Origin: UBA8914 sp034002905
Lineage (GTDB): Bacteria > Pseudomonadota > Alphaproteobacteria > UBA9219
NCBI GenBank assembly: GCA_034002905.1
Contig: JAVEZQ010000009.1
Coordinates: forward strand, 12,229 to 76,228
Reading direction: 5' to 3'
DNA length: 64,000 bases
Shown here: piece after piece, positions 8,592 to 18,227 of the stretch
How positions within the stretch are numbered: position 1 is the stretch's first letter
Layout: the number at the start of each line of letters is the position of its first letter
Made by a program: the position numbers and the translations under genes
Notes under the pieces: model-generated
Databases searched by the model: none
What the model was told of the DNA's origin: nothing
The model's input: the letters and a program-made list of their open reading frames with translations, nothing else

Positions 8592-11342
8592 ATGATCACC
8601 AATCTGGCCCGCAAACTCTTTGGCTCCCACAATGACCGAATCCTTAAGTCTCAAGACTCAATCGTCGCGCAGATCAATGCGCTGGAGCCTTCTTTTATCG
8701 CGTTAAGCGATGACCAGCTGCGAGCTAAGACCGCCGAGTTCAAAGATCGCTTGGGCAAAGGGGAAACGCTCGACGATTTGTTACCGGAAGCTTTCGCCAC
8801 TGTCCGCGAAGCCGCCAAGCGCGTGATGGGCCAGCGCCATTTCGATGTGCAGCTACGTGGCGGCATCGTCCTTCATACCGGCAAGATTTCTGAAATGAAA
8901 ACAGGTGAAGGCAAAACCCTTGTGGCCACCCTGCCCGTCTATCTCAACGCCCTGACGGGCAAAGGCGTGCATGTCGTCACCGTCAATGATTATCTGGCCA
9001 AGCGCGATAGCCGCTGGATGGGGAGAATCTATGGCTTTTTGGGCATGACGGCAGATTGTATTGTGCATGGCCTGTCCGATGACCAACGCCGCACAGCCTA
9101 TAATGCCGACATCACCTATGGCACCAATAACGAGTTTGGCTTTGATTATCTACGCGACAATATGAAGTTTGAAGCTAGCGAGCTGTGCCAGCGCCCCTTC
9201 AATTACGCCATCGTGGACGAAGTTGACAGTATCTTGATCGACGAAGCCCGCACGCCGCTCATCATCTCCGGCCCTGCTGAAGATTCGTCGGATCTATACC
9301 TAAAAATTGATGCGCTTATCCCGCTTCTGACCGACAAAGACATCGACAAGGACGAAAAGAATAAAACCTGTACTCTCACCGAGGTGGGCAACGAACATAT
9401 TGAACAACTTTTGGGTGAAGCGGGACTACTTACCCCCGGTGGCGGGCTGTATGATGCGCAAAACATCACTGTCGTGCATCACGTCAATCAGGCCCTGCGC
9501 GCGCACAAGATGTTTCAGCGCGATGTCGACTATATTGTCAAGAGCGACAAGGTCATCATCATTGACGAGTTCACGGGCCGCATGATGGATGGCCGCCGTT
9601 TCTCGGATGGCTTGCATCAGGCGCTCGAAGCCAAGGAACATGTGACGATCCAGCGCGAGAACCAAACTCTGGCCTCCATCACCTTCCAGAACTATTTCCG
9701 CATGTATCCCAAGCTCGCAGGCATGACGGGCACCGCCATGACAGAAGCGCCGGAGTTTGCCGAGATTTACAATCTGGAAACCGTCGAGATCCCCACCAAT
9801 GTACAGGCCAAACGTCTTGACCTAGAAGACGAGATTTACGGCACGATGGCCGAAAAATATCAAGCCATCGTTAAAAAGATTCAGGATTGCCAAAAGCGTG
9901 GCCAGCCTGTTTTGGTTGGCACGGTCTCGATTGAAAAATCCGAAACTCTGTCCGAACTCTTCAAAAAACACGGCATCAGGCACAATGTGCTCAACGCCCG
10001 CTATCACGAACAAGAAGCCCAGATTATCGCCCAAGCCGGTCGCTCAGGCGCGGTGACCATCGCCACCAACATGGCCGGTCGCGGAACCGACATTCAGATG
10101 GGTGGCAATTTTGACATGCGCGTGGAACAGGAAACGACCCATATTACGGACGAGCAAGAGCGCCTACGCAAGATTGAAGAAATCCGCGCCGATATCGCCG
10201 CCGATGCCGTCAAGGCACGGGAAGCCGGTGGCTTGTTTGTCATCGGCACCGAGCGTCATGAATCCCGCCGTATCGATAACCAGCTACGCGGCCGTTCGGG
10301 ACGTCAGGGCGATCCCGGCACCTCGATTTTCTACCTCTCGCTCGAAGATGACTTAATGCGCATCTTTGGTTCGGAGCGTATGGAAGGCATCCTGACCAAG
10401 CTTGGGTTAAAGAATGGCGAGAAAATTGCCCATCCGTGGATCAGCACCGCTTTGGAAAAAGCACAGCAAAAGGTTGAGTCGCGCAACTTTGACATTCGTA
10501 AGAACCTGCTCAAATTCGACAACGTCATGAACAACCAGCGCAAGATTATCTATGATCAACGCAAGGAAATCATGGCTGCCGGAGATGTGAGCGAAGATAT
10601 CCGCGATATGCGCCATAACGTCATCAGCGAAATGGTGCGTCAGGCCATTCCTCCCCATTCCTATGCCGAACAGTGGGATATCGAAGGGCTGGACACGCGC
10701 GTGCGCGAGGTCCTTTCGCTCAATCTGCCCGTTGACCAATGGGCCAAGGAAGAAGGCATCGCCGAGGAAGAAATCGAACAACGCCTGATCAAGGCTGCCG
10801 ACGAAAAGATGGCAGGCAAAGCCGCTTCGATGGGTCTTGATGTCTTGGCGCGGGTTGAAAAAACTGTCCTTCTCACCATGCTGGATTCAATTTGGAAGGA
10901 TCACCTTCTCGCTCTTGACCAGTTGAGGCAAGGCATCCATCTGCGCGGCTATGGCCAACGCGACCCGTTCAATGAATATAGCCGTGAGGCTTTTGGCCTT
11001 TACCAACTCATGCTGCGCGAGATTGCCGAAAACGTCACGAAAAAACTGCTTTCCGATGAAATCCGCCTACCAACGCTTGAGGAGTATATTGCGGCCAAGC
11101 GCCTGCAAGAGTTTCAAGAGCTCCACGGCTTGTCGCCGGAGGAAATGTCACCCGAACAATTGCTACAAATGCAACAGGAAGCACAAGAGGCTGGCGTTGT
11201 TCGCGCCTTCCCCAGCCAGCGCCCCGTCCATCACCAGTTCAACCCCGCCGATCCCGCGACATGGGTTAATACGCCACGCAATGCGCCCTGCCCCTGTGGC
11301 TCCGGGAAAAAGTACAAGCATTGTCACGGCGTAGTAGAGTAA
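8592..11342 (+). CDS. secA: Protein translocase ATPase SecA
   Basis: SecA is the motor that drives unfolded preproteins through SecYEG. The 916-residue protein is full length. Walker A MKTGEGKT is at 102-109, the DEAD-type box appears as VDEVDSILIDEARTPLI, helicase motifs continue to ATNMAGRGTDI and RGRSGRQGDPG, and the C-terminal zinc-binding SecB/ribosome tail is CPCGSGKKYKHCHG. The ATG at 8592 follows a hairpin and a short leader; it is probably its own transcription unit. No unusual insertion was seen. Confidence 0.98.
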   Translation: MITNLARKLFGSHNDRILKSQDSIVAQINALEPSFIALSDDQLRAKTAEFKDRLGKGETLDDLLPEAFATVREAAKRVMGQRHFDVQLRGGIVLHTGKISEMKTGEGKTLVATLPVYLNALTGKGVHVVTVNDYLAKRDSRWMGRIYGFLGMTADCIVHGLSDDQRRTAYNADITYGTNNEFGFDYLRDNMKFEASELCQRPFNYAIVDEVDSILIDEARTPLIISGPAEDSSDLYLKIDALIPLLTDKDIDKDEKNKTCTLTEVGNEHIEQLLGEAGLLTPGGGLYDAQNITVVHHVNQALRAHKMFQRDVDYIVKSDKVIIIDEFTGRMMDGRRFSDGLHQALEAKEHVTIQRENQTLASITFQNYFRMYPKLAGMTGTAMTEAPEFAEIYNLETVEIPTNVQAKRLDLEDEIYGTMAEKYQAIVKKIQDCQKRGQPVLVGTVSIEKSETLSELFKKHGIRHNVLNARYHEQEAQIIAQAGRSGAVTIATNMAGRGTDIQMGGNFDMRVEQETTHITDEQERLRKIEEIRADIAADAVKAREAGGLFVIGTERHESRRIDNQLRGRSGRQGDPGTSIFYLSLEDDLMRIFGSERMEGILTKLGLKNGEKIAHPWISTALEKAQQKVESRNFDIRKNLLKFDNVMNNQRKIIYDQRKEIMAAGDVSEDIRDMRHNVISEMVRQAIPPHSYAEQWDIEGLDTRVREVLSLNLPVDQWAKEEGIAEEEIEQRLIKAADEKMAGKAASMGLDVLARVEKTVLLTMLDSIWKDHLLALDQLRQGIHLRGYGQRDPFNEYSREAFGLYQLMLREIAENVTKKLLSDEIRLPTLEEYIAAKRLQEFQELHGLSPEEMSPEQLLQMQQEAQEAGVVRAFPSQRPVHHQFNPADPATWVNTPRNAPCPCGSGKKYKHCHGVVE

Positions 11343-11351
11343 GTCACAGGT

Positions 11352-11873
11352 CTAAAAGGGGTGTTCCACCACCTCAGCATTAACGGGAGCGGAGCCTGTG
11401 ACCGCGTTGATAAAGTAATAATGGCTTACGACCAGCGTCGTATCAACGGCTTCTTCAAAACGCCATTTCTCGAAAAAGGCGCGGACACGTTGCATTAAAT
11501 GTGTGTGAGGCTCCGGAAAGGGCAGCCACCATTCGCCATCTGGCACGGGCGAGAAATCCAGATGCGGCCACGCTTCCCTGAGTACAGAGACAGGCGAGCC
11601 AATATCGCAACTATAGGCCTTCATCTCGCTAGCAAGCGGCTCAATCACCGGCGTAAGGCCCAAAACACTCCCGACAATCTCCGCTGTCTGAATTGCCCGC
11701 CGATAGGGGCTGCAACAAAGCTGCGTTATATTTTTGCCCTTCAGCTTCGTGGCCGTTTGCATGGCCTGCCTTTGCCCCTCGTCCGTCAATATCGCATCGG
11801 GGGTATTCGGATCACGGCCTGTTCTGTTGATACCAAGATTAAACTCCGACTGTCCATGACGCATAAAATACAT
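11352..11873 (-). CDS. Histidine phosphatase superfamily protein
   Basis: The 173-residue protein belongs to the phosphoglycerate mutase-like/SixA-like branch. The phospho-accepting RHG motif is at residues 5-7 (FMRHGQSEFN) and a second basic motif is CCSPYRRAIQTAEI. A late VVSHYYFINAV supplies the second catalytic His. It is too short for a classical phosphoglycerate mutase, so the substrate is open. The gene starts on the base right after the xerD stop codon, with no gap, so it is almost certainly cotranscribed with xerD on the minus strand. Confidence 0.8.
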   Translation of the reverse strand: MYFMRHGQSEFNLGINRTGRDPNTPDAILTDEGQRQAMQTATKLKGKNITQLCCSPYRRAIQTAEIVGSVLGLTPVIEPLASEMKAYSCDIGSPVSVLREAWPHLDFSPVPDGEWWLPFPEPHTHLMQRVRAFFEKWRFEEAVDTTLVVSHYYFINAVTGSAPVNAEVVEHPF

Positions 11874-12788
11874 TTATCTTTTCCTCTTTTTCTTTATCGC
11901 GAGCGGATGATGCTCGCTCACCATTTTAGCAAGGCGCTCCTTGGCCACATGCGTATAGATTTGTGTCGTCGCTATATCCGCATGCCCCAGCATCGTTTGG
12001 ACACTGCGCAAATCCGCACCATGCTCGATCAAATGCGTCGCGAAGGCATGCCGCAATACGTGCGGGCTGAGCCGCTCGGGCGCTAGTCCGGCCTTGATTC
12101 CGATTTGCTTGAGCATCTGAAAAAAACGTTGGCGCGTCAAATGCCCCGCCTTGGAAGATGACGAGGGAAAAAGAAAGCCAACCGGATTTTTCTTTTTCCC
12201 TTCAGGATCACGCAGGTTGAGCCAGCTTTGCAAAGCCTGTACTGCCGGATCGCCCAAGGGGACAATACGTTCTTTGCCTCCTTTACCTTTGACCTGAACC
12301 ATACCGCGTTCAAAGGATAACGCCGCAATAGGAAGCCCCACGAGCTCACTGACACGCAAACCCGTTGCATAAAGCAGCTCTAAAAGCGCCCGCAGCCTTG
12401 CACCATGTGCGCCTTCCGCTTCCTGCACACAAGCAAGAAGAGCAAGAACATCTTCTTCGCTCAGATATTTTGGCAAGGACTTGCCCTGTTTTGGTGCATC
12501 GATATTGCGCGTCGGATCTTCAACGCGAATCTTCTCTGAACACAAAAATTTGTAGTATTGCCGTAAAGTCGAAAGCCGCCGCGCCTGTGTCCGTGGTGAG
12601 GCGGCGCGAAGCTCATGCAGGATATAGGCGCGTAGATGCTCCTCCCCGGCCTCATCCAGCCCGACATACTTCTTGGCGAGATAGACCTGCACCGCCGTCA
12701 GGTCACGCGCATAGGCCGCACGAGTATTATCCGAGGCGTTCCGCTCCGCCAGCATCATATCAAGAAAGGCATCTATGTGGGTCGGCAT
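11874..12788 (-). CDS. xerD: Site-specific tyrosine recombinase XerD
   Basis: The 304-residue recombinase resolves chromosome dimers at dif together with XerC. The N-terminal SAM-like domain is followed by the catalytic domain with Arg in ATGLRVSELVGL, Lys in VKGKGGKERIVPLG, the HVLRHAFATHLI box and LGHADIATTQIYTHV carrying the nucleophile Tyr. XerD rather than XerC is chosen from length, the N-terminal style and the location close to aroK-aroB, which is common in alphaproteobacteria. The lysine-rich tail KKKRKR is unusual but harmless. A palindrome lies about 50 bases upstream of the start. Confidence 0.92.
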   Translation of the reverse strand: MPTHIDAFLDMMLAERNASDNTRAAYARDLTAVQVYLAKKYVGLDEAGEEHLRAYILHELRAASPRTQARRLSTLRQYYKFLCSEKIRVEDPTRNIDAPKQGKSLPKYLSEEDVLALLACVQEAEGAHGARLRALLELLYATGLRVSELVGLPIAALSFERGMVQVKGKGGKERIVPLGDPAVQALQSWLNLRDPEGKKKNPVGFLFPSSSSKAGHLTRQRFFQMLKQIGIKAGLAPERLSPHVLRHAFATHLIEHGADLRSVQTMLGHADIATTQIYTHVAKERLAKMVSEHHPLAIKKKRKR

Positions 12789-12840
12789 GGGGGATAAACC
12801 TTACGAGCGGGCACCATCCCCTAATAGAGGGGCCCAACGG

Positions 12841-12859
12841 TTAATAACATGATTATTAA
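12841..12859. promoter_or_regulatory. Inverted repeat upstream of xerD
   Basis: Perfect arms TTAATAA and TTATTAA around CATGA, 53 bases upstream of the xerD start in the 277-base divergent gap with the exported protein gene at 13066. It could be an operator for xerD or simply an AT-rich palindrome. Nothing else in the gap is recognisable as a gene. Confidence 0.3.
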
Positions 12860-13065
12860 AGCAATACAATGTGTTGGATAAGGGGTAACAAGCTTAAACA
12901 TTCGCCCATACGATTAAAGAACAGCCTCCTGTTAAGCAAAAATAATTCTATTGATTTCTTCGGGAATTAGAAGAAGAATACTTCAACAATGTTTTCCGCC
13001 TTGTACGGAATGAAAGGTGTGCAGAAGGGCAAAGGCCCATTGACAGTCACAACAGAACTTCTCCC

Positions 13066-13740
13066 ATGAAAAATACAAATTCTAATTTCGTCAGCTTTGC
13101 GCTGGCCGCTTTAGCTCTAACGCTCCCTGTCTGTTCAGCGAACGCTGAAACGCCCGTCCAAACATCGCGCGAAATCGCAATGCAACGTGCACAACAGGCC
13201 ATTAGCACAGCAGAGCGCCAAATATGCGCAACGACAACTTATCTTGTCTGGTCAGTCGAAGCACACCGTCGCCATCCCAATGTAACCATTGATGAAGAAG
13301 CTTTAGCCAAAGCTGCCGAGCTTGGCCCATGCAGCAATAGGCAAGCGAGCTCCAACGTTCGCTTCCACATCCTCAAGGCGTCCTATAAACTGAATGACAT
13401 GATAGTCGTAGAGGATGGCTACACGCCACAGATCTTTGCAATCACAGACGAGGTCCAAACAACGGTGCGTACCAATCTGTGCCACTCGCTTGCCGATATT
13501 TATGGCAAACAATTCAACGGCAGCTCCGCGGGAGCCTTCCTGAACCAATCGATTCTCAAACCCTATTTTGACAAAGCCTGCTCGACACAAGGCCGCGGGG
13601 ACAACCCTAACGATGACGGGGCAACACGCGAGGAAACACTGGAGTTTCTTTTGGAGCGGCTTGCCCCAATACCAGACAAAAAGGCAACAAGGAGCGGTGA
13701 ATCTTTGCTGGTAAACGATTTAATGCCTTTGGTCGGATAA
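13066..13740 (+). CDS. Exported protein of unknown function
   Basis: The 224-residue protein has a clear signal peptide (M-K-N-T start, hydrophobic core FALAALALTLPVCSA, likely cleavage after SANA near residue 27), so the mature protein is periplasmic. It contains four cysteines after the signal, which could form disulphides. No family was recognised. The ATG at 13066 has only a weak ribosome binding site. The gene is isolated: divergent from xerD and convergent with the 682-residue exported protein at 13765. Coding status is supported by the signal peptide and uniform codon use. Confidence 0.65.
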   Translation: MKNTNSNFVSFALAALALTLPVCSANAETPVQTSREIAMQRAQQAISTAERQICATTTYLVWSVEAHRRHPNVTIDEEALAKAAELGPCSNRQASSNVRFHILKASYKLNDMIVVEDGYTPQIFAITDEVQTTVRTNLCHSLADIYGKQFNGSSAGAFLNQSILKPYFDKACSTQGRGDNPNDDGATREETLEFLLERLAPIPDKKATRSGESLLVNDLMPLVG

Positions 13741-13764
13741 GGGTTTCTTCACCCCTTAAAGCGG

Positions 13765-15813
13765 TTAAAGCCCTACCATCAATTCACGCGCTAAAGCTTG
13801 CATCTCCATTCGAAGACCAACCATGCGTAAAGCACGGACGATTTCAACCTTAACACCATAGGGAGCATCCTGTGGTTCTACTCCCATGAGGAGGAGGCTC
13901 AACAACACAACCTCCCCACGTCGTCCAGCGTGAGCCGCTTGACGCAACCGTTCCAACAGAACAGGAGAGGGTGTCATTTCCTTGGCCGAAGATTGCCCTT
14001 CAACCACACGATTCCAGCCATCATCAGGTACAACATAGTCAGCAGCCAAGAACAGGAGCAAAGTTCGCCCTGCCAGCTCCCTTTGGGCATGAAGGACCTT
14101 GCCATCGTCCCCTCCCCCGACAAGCGTCGCGTCCAACCATGCTTTAATTTCTTGCGGATAGTCTCCATCCGAAACAAGGCCAGAGAGAACCAGCAAGGGC
14201 CATATGCGTTTCAGTTCATCGGCTACATCGGGGGAACGTCCGGCAACATCGCGCGCAATTTTATGCCATAACATAGCCTTATCGGGTTGTCCTGCCATAG
14301 CGTATAAACGCGTCATGCCCGCCGATACGCGATTATAGTCAGATTTGGGCAGGATATCCGCCAAAAGGTCTGCCACGATTTGTCCGGCGGGACCAATTTG
14401 TCCCTGTGGCGGCAGGCTGTTGAGAAAACGCAGCGCCATATCCATTTTTTTATCCGGCAGGCCTTCGTTTTCAATCGCACGAAGCATCATCGCCCGATCC
14501 ACCGATGTTGTTGTACGGGTTGAGTTCGCGCTCGCAACCTCTTGAGAAGACGGCTCATAACTCTTGTAGGCTTGCAGCAACTGATCCTTGGTCAGTACGC
14601 CCTTAGCGGCCATACGCTCGGCCATGTCAAGGCGCGCACTTTCTTTTTGTGCTTTCGTTTGGATTAATCCCGGGACCATACTTGCCTCGGCACGGATATA
14701 GAGCTCGGGAGGCAGGGCTAATTTGGATTCCTCCAGCAAAGCCAAGGTCGTTGGTCGTAACGGGGTCAGATTGGTTGGCAGAACCTTTTTATCACCCAGA
14801 ATATTTCGGGATAGCAACACAGCAAACGTATCACGTGCCGCCCCCTTATTCTCCTGCATCACATCAAGGCCAAGCTGAACCTGTTCTTTTTGTCCGGCTT
14901 TAAGCTGACAGATCAACAGAGCCTTTTGCCATTCGAGCTGTGCCTCTTCCTTTGTGCCGTGCGCGGCCATCAGGCTGGGTATCTTGTCACAAACCGTCTT
15001 ACTGTTCGGGCTGATAAGCGATGCTTCGGCAAGTTGACGCAATGTCACCGCATCGACAAGGGACGGGTCCGCCAATAGCGAAAGCTCCCATGCCTGATCC
15101 ACGGCACCTAGCGCCAACAATCCCTCAAGCCGCCCCGACAAAAGTGTTCGTGTCGGTTTTTCATCCGACGGTGCAAGAATCGGCGCCGCCGCTGATGACA
15201 AGAACAAGCGACGTGCAAGATCGTTGAGAGTCATTGAAGCTGAAGGCAATCGCACAACCGGCAATAAACGATCGACAACAAGCCGTGACGTATTGCCCCA
15301 GACGGATGACCCAAGTCCACCATGTTCGGGGGATAGCAAACCGAACGTCTCTGGATCGACCGAGGCCAAAGGCGCCTGTACCACAGGTTGCGGCATGGGA
15401 ACCGGTGCGACAGATGATGGTTGATCCGGCGCTTTTTCCGCCGCTGGTGGTGAAGGAAGATTAGGCGTAGCGGCTGGAGACGAAGGGGCCAGCGCAACGG
15501 GAGGTGTCGAAACGACAGGAGACGCTGCAGACGGAGCCGGCTGGCCCGAATCCCTTTTAAACTCTTGTTCTACATCGCTTTTATTAGCCTCTTCTGGCTT
15601 GACTTCGTCCGTTTTTTTCTCGTCTTGCGGTTTGACAAAAGGAGGCGGTTGGGTAAGATCCGGCGAAAGTTCTGGCTGCACCACAGCAGGGCCCTCCATC
15701 GTAGCAGGAGGCAGAAAGCTGGCATCACGCTCTTGGGCCTGAGTTTCTTGAGAGCTGAAGGCAAGAGAAAGGATGAAAATCCCAAGAAAAGCGTGTATGA
15801 GTTTGAACCGCAT
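13765..15813 (-). CDS. Large exported helical-repeat protein of unknown function
   Basis: The 682-residue protein starts at 15813, where GGAAGAGG lies seven bases upstream; an ATG 19 codons earlier lacks this. A signal peptide (FLGIFILSLAFSS core, cleavage near QAQ) is followed by about 130 residues rich in Pro, Ala and Ser, which look like a disordered spacer. A long alpha-helical C-terminal region then resembles TPR-like repeats (for example MTRLYAMAGQPDKAMLWHK). It should act in the periplasm, possibly reaching across it. It is divergent from aroK. No enzymatic motif was found; a scaffold or cell-envelope role is only a guess. Confidence 0.7.
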   Translation of the reverse strand: MRFKLIHAFLGIFILSLAFSSQETQAQERDASFLPPATMEGPAVVQPELSPDLTQPPPFVKPQDEKKTDEVKPEEANKSDVEQEFKRDSGQPAPSAASPVVSTPPVALAPSSPAATPNLPSPPAAEKAPDQPSSVAPVPMPQPVVQAPLASVDPETFGLLSPEHGGLGSSVWGNTSRLVVDRLLPVVRLPSASMTLNDLARRLFLSSAAAPILAPSDEKPTRTLLSGRLEGLLALGAVDQAWELSLLADPSLVDAVTLRQLAEASLISPNSKTVCDKIPSLMAAHGTKEEAQLEWQKALLICQLKAGQKEQVQLGLDVMQENKGAARDTFAVLLSRNILGDKKVLPTNLTPLRPTTLALLEESKLALPPELYIRAEASMVPGLIQTKAQKESARLDMAERMAAKGVLTKDQLLQAYKSYEPSSQEVASANSTRTTTSVDRAMMLRAIENEGLPDKKMDMALRFLNSLPPQGQIGPAGQIVADLLADILPKSDYNRVSAGMTRLYAMAGQPDKAMLWHKIARDVAGRSPDVADELKRIWPLLVLSGLVSDGDYPQEIKAWLDATLVGGGDDGKVLHAQRELAGRTLLLFLAADYVVPDDGWNRVVEGQSSAKEMTPSPVLLERLRQAAHAGRRGEVVLLSLLLMGVEPQDAPYGVKVEIVRALRMVGLRMEMQALARELMVGL

Positions 15814-15895
15814 CAAAAACCTCTTCCGGTCGGACGTGTGGCCTGCACGGCATTTTAGCGCATAACTCATCGGGGGAAAACGTAAAGTTGATGGA

Positions 15896-16444
15896 ATGAT
15901 GGATCATAAACCTTTGACCCTCACGAAAAGCCTTGTCCTCATTGGCATGCCCGCTGCCGGAAAGAGTACGATTGGCAAGAAAATCGCACGAAAGCTGGAT
16001 ATCGCGTTTTGCGATTCCGATCACGAGATCGTTGCACAATCAAACCGAACAATCCCCGAAATTTTTGCGGCCCATGGTGAACCTTTTTTCCGAGACGTTG
16101 AGCGCAAAACCATCGCCCGGATTATCGAGGGACCGCCTTGCGTCCTTTCAACAGGTGGCGGCGCTTTTATCAATGACGAAACACGCGCCCTCGTCAAGAA
16201 AGAGGCTTTGTCCGTCTGGCTTAAGGCTGATTATGACGTGCTGCTCGCGCGTATCATGCGCAATGTGGCCTCACGCCCCCTTTTTACAAAAGGTGACCCG
16301 GCGACAATCCTGCGCGACTTGATGGATAAACGCGAACCCTATTATGCGCAGGCCGATTTGGTCGTCGAAATCGAAGAACGTAAAATCTACGAAAATGTTC
16401 GCTCCCTTTTCGATACGCTACGTCGCGGCGCTTTTGTAAAATAG
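15896..16444 (+). CDS. aroK: Shikimate kinase
   Basis: The enzyme phosphorylates shikimate with ATP, a late step of the shikimate pathway for aromatic amino acids. The 182-residue protein carries the P loop GMPAAGKSTIG near residues 17-27, the shikimate-binding DSDHEIVAQS, FRDVER and the STGGGAF strand, then the LID region with R-P-L-F. Two adjacent ATG codons (15896 and 15899) are possible starts. The gene is followed one base after its stop by aroB, so the two are coexpressed, the usual arrangement in many proteobacteria. Confidence 0.95.
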   Translation: MMDHKPLTLTKSLVLIGMPAAGKSTIGKKIARKLDIAFCDSDHEIVAQSNRTIPEIFAAHGEPFFRDVERKTIARIIEGPPCVLSTGGGAFINDETRALVKKEALSVWLKADYDVLLARIMRNVASRPLFTKGDPATILRDLMDKREPYYAQADLVVEIEERKIYENVRSLFDTLRRGAFVK

Positions 16445-16445
16445 A

Positions 16446-17573
16446 ATGATGATGGATTTGACCATGACGCAGATTGAAACGCTCTCCCTTTCCTTCACAA
16501 CCGCCCCGCGCGGCTATGACATCCTGATCGGTGAAGGGGTACTGGAACAGGCAGGAACCCTGATTTCTAGCAAAATAGGCAAGCGCCGCTGTATTATTAT
16601 TACAGACGATCATGTCGGACCGCTTTATGCCGAACGCGTTGAAGCTTCTCTCACCCAAGCAGGTCTTGCCTTTGTACCGACGATTACGCTGCCTGCTGGT
16701 GAAGCGCTCAAATGCGCCGACGTTTTGAATGATCTTCTTGAAAAACTGTTTGAAAAAAACATCGACCGCAAAACTCTCATTCTCGCCTTGGGCGGTGGTG
16801 TTATTGGCGATCTTGCCGGATTTGCGGCCTCGATTGCCCTCCGCGGCCTTGATTTTATACAAATCCCCACAAGCCTCCTCGCCCAAGTGGATAGCTCTGT
16901 CGGGGGAAAAACGGGCATCAATAGCAGCTTTGGCAAAAACACCATCGGCAGCTTTCACCAGCCGCTTTTGGTGCTCACCGATGTAGCGACGCTTGATACC
17001 CTGCCCGATCGTCATATGAAAGCGGGCTATGCGGAAATCGTGAAATACGGCCTGATCCGCGATAAGGCTTTTTATGAATGGTGCGAGCAAAACGGTGCCA
17101 AAGTGATCGCCCGTGGCCGCGCTGCCTGCATTGCCGCCATCCGCCAAAGCTGCGCCCACAAGGCCGAGATTGTCAGCGCCGATGAAAAAGAAAGCGGCGT
17201 GCGCGCCCTGCTCAACCTTGGGCATAGTTTTGGCCACGCCTTGGAAAAGGCTGTCGGTTATAACGATGCTTTGCTGCATGGCGAAGCGGTTGCGATCGGC
17301 ACCATTCTGGCGTTTGAGGCGTCCGTATCCATGGGGCTTTGCCCTGCTACCGATGCGCAGCGCGTGCGCACGCATTTCATGACACTGGGCCTTCCCACTA
17401 CACCGCCCAAAACAACGGCAAGCATTGAGGATTTAATCGCGTTTATGGGACAGGACAAAAAAGCGCTGAATGGCGAGATGACCCTGATCCTCCAGCGCGG
17501 CATTGGAGACGCCATCATCCAAAAGAACGTCGCCATCGATCCCATTCGCAAAGTTTGGGAAGCGACCTGTTAA
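16446..17573 (+). CDS. aroB: 3-dehydroquinate synthase
   Basis: This 375-residue NAD- and metal-dependent enzyme turns DAHP into 3-dehydroquinate. Visible motifs are GGGVIGDLAGFAAS for NAD binding, PTSLLAQVDSSVGGKTGIN, the metal-binding Glu in AGYAEIVKYGLI, and the two metal-binding His in NLGHSFGHALE and LLHGEAVAIG. Three ATGs cluster at the start (16446 to 16452), and another in-frame ATG at 16464 is closer to the conserved region, so the exact N terminus is uncertain. It follows aroK directly. Downstream lies a palindrome-rich stretch. Confidence 0.96.
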   Translation: MMMDLTMTQIETLSLSFTTAPRGYDILIGEGVLEQAGTLISSKIGKRRCIIITDDHVGPLYAERVEASLTQAGLAFVPTITLPAGEALKCADVLNDLLEKLFEKNIDRKTLILALGGGVIGDLAGFAASIALRGLDFIQIPTSLLAQVDSSVGGKTGINSSFGKNTIGSFHQPLLVLTDVATLDTLPDRHMKAGYAEIVKYGLIRDKAFYEWCEQNGAKVIARGRAACIAAIRQSCAHKAEIVSADEKESGVRALLNLGHSFGHALEKAVGYNDALLHGEAVAIGTILAFEASVSMGLCPATDAQRVRTHFMTLGLPTTPPKTTASIEDLIAFMGQDKKALNGEMTLILQRGIGDAIIQKNVAIDPIRKVWEATC

Positions 17574-17650
17574 TACGTCGTTTCTCTTGCCATAAAACGA
17601 AGGCGTCCTCCCTTTAAAAAACGGGATCCAGCGGCGATCCTAACCCCAAA

Positions 17651-17709
17651 AACCCGGCGCCTGCCTGTACAGCATCGCTGTACGGTTTCCGGATTCCGCC
17701 GGAATGACG
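17651..17709. repeat. Palindrome-rich intergenic element, possible dispersed repeat
   Basis: Two inverted repeats sit side by side in the convergent gap after aroB. GTACAGC (17667-17673) pairs with GCTGTAC (17677-17683) around ATC, and TTCCGG (17687-17692) pairs with CCGGAA (17699-17704), followed by TGACGA. The GGATTCCGCCGGAATGACG style recalls short palindromic repeats found scattered in alphaproteobacterial genomes. Only one copy is in the window, so repeat status is not shown; it may also act as a bidirectional terminator. Confidence 0.4.
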
Positions 17710-17738
17710 AAAAGGGTTAGCGCAGCGGCTGCCAGAAA

Positions 17739-18227
17739 CTAGAGCTCCAACTTATCAAGCGGGGTGCACCCAACACCTTTCTTGGCAGCTTCGGCATCAT
17801 AGTCACCCGGACGAATGGCTGTGTGATGCACCTTTTCTATGTACTTTTCCTTATTCAAAGTAAAAAAGCTGGGTGTCATATAACCCAAGGCATATGTTCC
17901 CACATGGTCTGTGTCACCAGACGAAAGTGAGAACCTCTGAAACACGTCCCCACCCACCATAATACGAACTGGTCGCCCATCTACCACAACATCCCTTGTA
18001 GCTGAGGCGAGGCAAACATTATTGTTCAGTTGATCTTGGATCGATGCGCTGAATTGAGGAGGACTGAACTTCTTGACAAACTTATCAGTTTCATGGACGA
18101 CATACAGGCACGCGCCCAAACCTGCACCCATTAACAGGACCTTCCCAGCGAATGAAACGATTTGACGTTTGTTTTCAGCAAAAAGACGAACGATCGATTT
18201 CGTATTCTTCTCAGCCACCTCAGACAT
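17739..18227 (-). CDS. Single-pass membrane-anchored protein of unknown function
   Basis: The 162-residue protein starts at 18227 (M-S-E-V-A-E-K), with GGGGAGAG seven bases upstream; the longer frame from 18263 has no such site. A short cytosolic N terminus with many charged residues precedes one hydrophobic helix at about 26-44 (GKVLLMGAGLGACLYVV). The C-terminal part is probably periplasmic and contains two cysteines far apart. No family was recognised. It is convergent with aroB and divergent from the his operon, with no obvious partner. Confidence 0.6.
   Translation of the reverse strand: MSEVAEKNTKSIVRLFAENKRQIVSFAGKVLLMGAGLGACLYVVHETDKFVKKFSPPQFSASIQDQLNNNVCLASATRDVVVDGRPVRIMVGGDVFQRFSLSSGDTDHVGTYALGYMTPSFFTLNKEKYIEKVHHTAIRPGDYDAEAAKKGVGCTPLDKLEL

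Noticed and set aside
16284..17375. Long antisense open frame (363 codons) opposite aroB
   Set aside because: It mirrors the codon pattern of aroB, crosses the aroK-aroB junction and has no recognisable domain.
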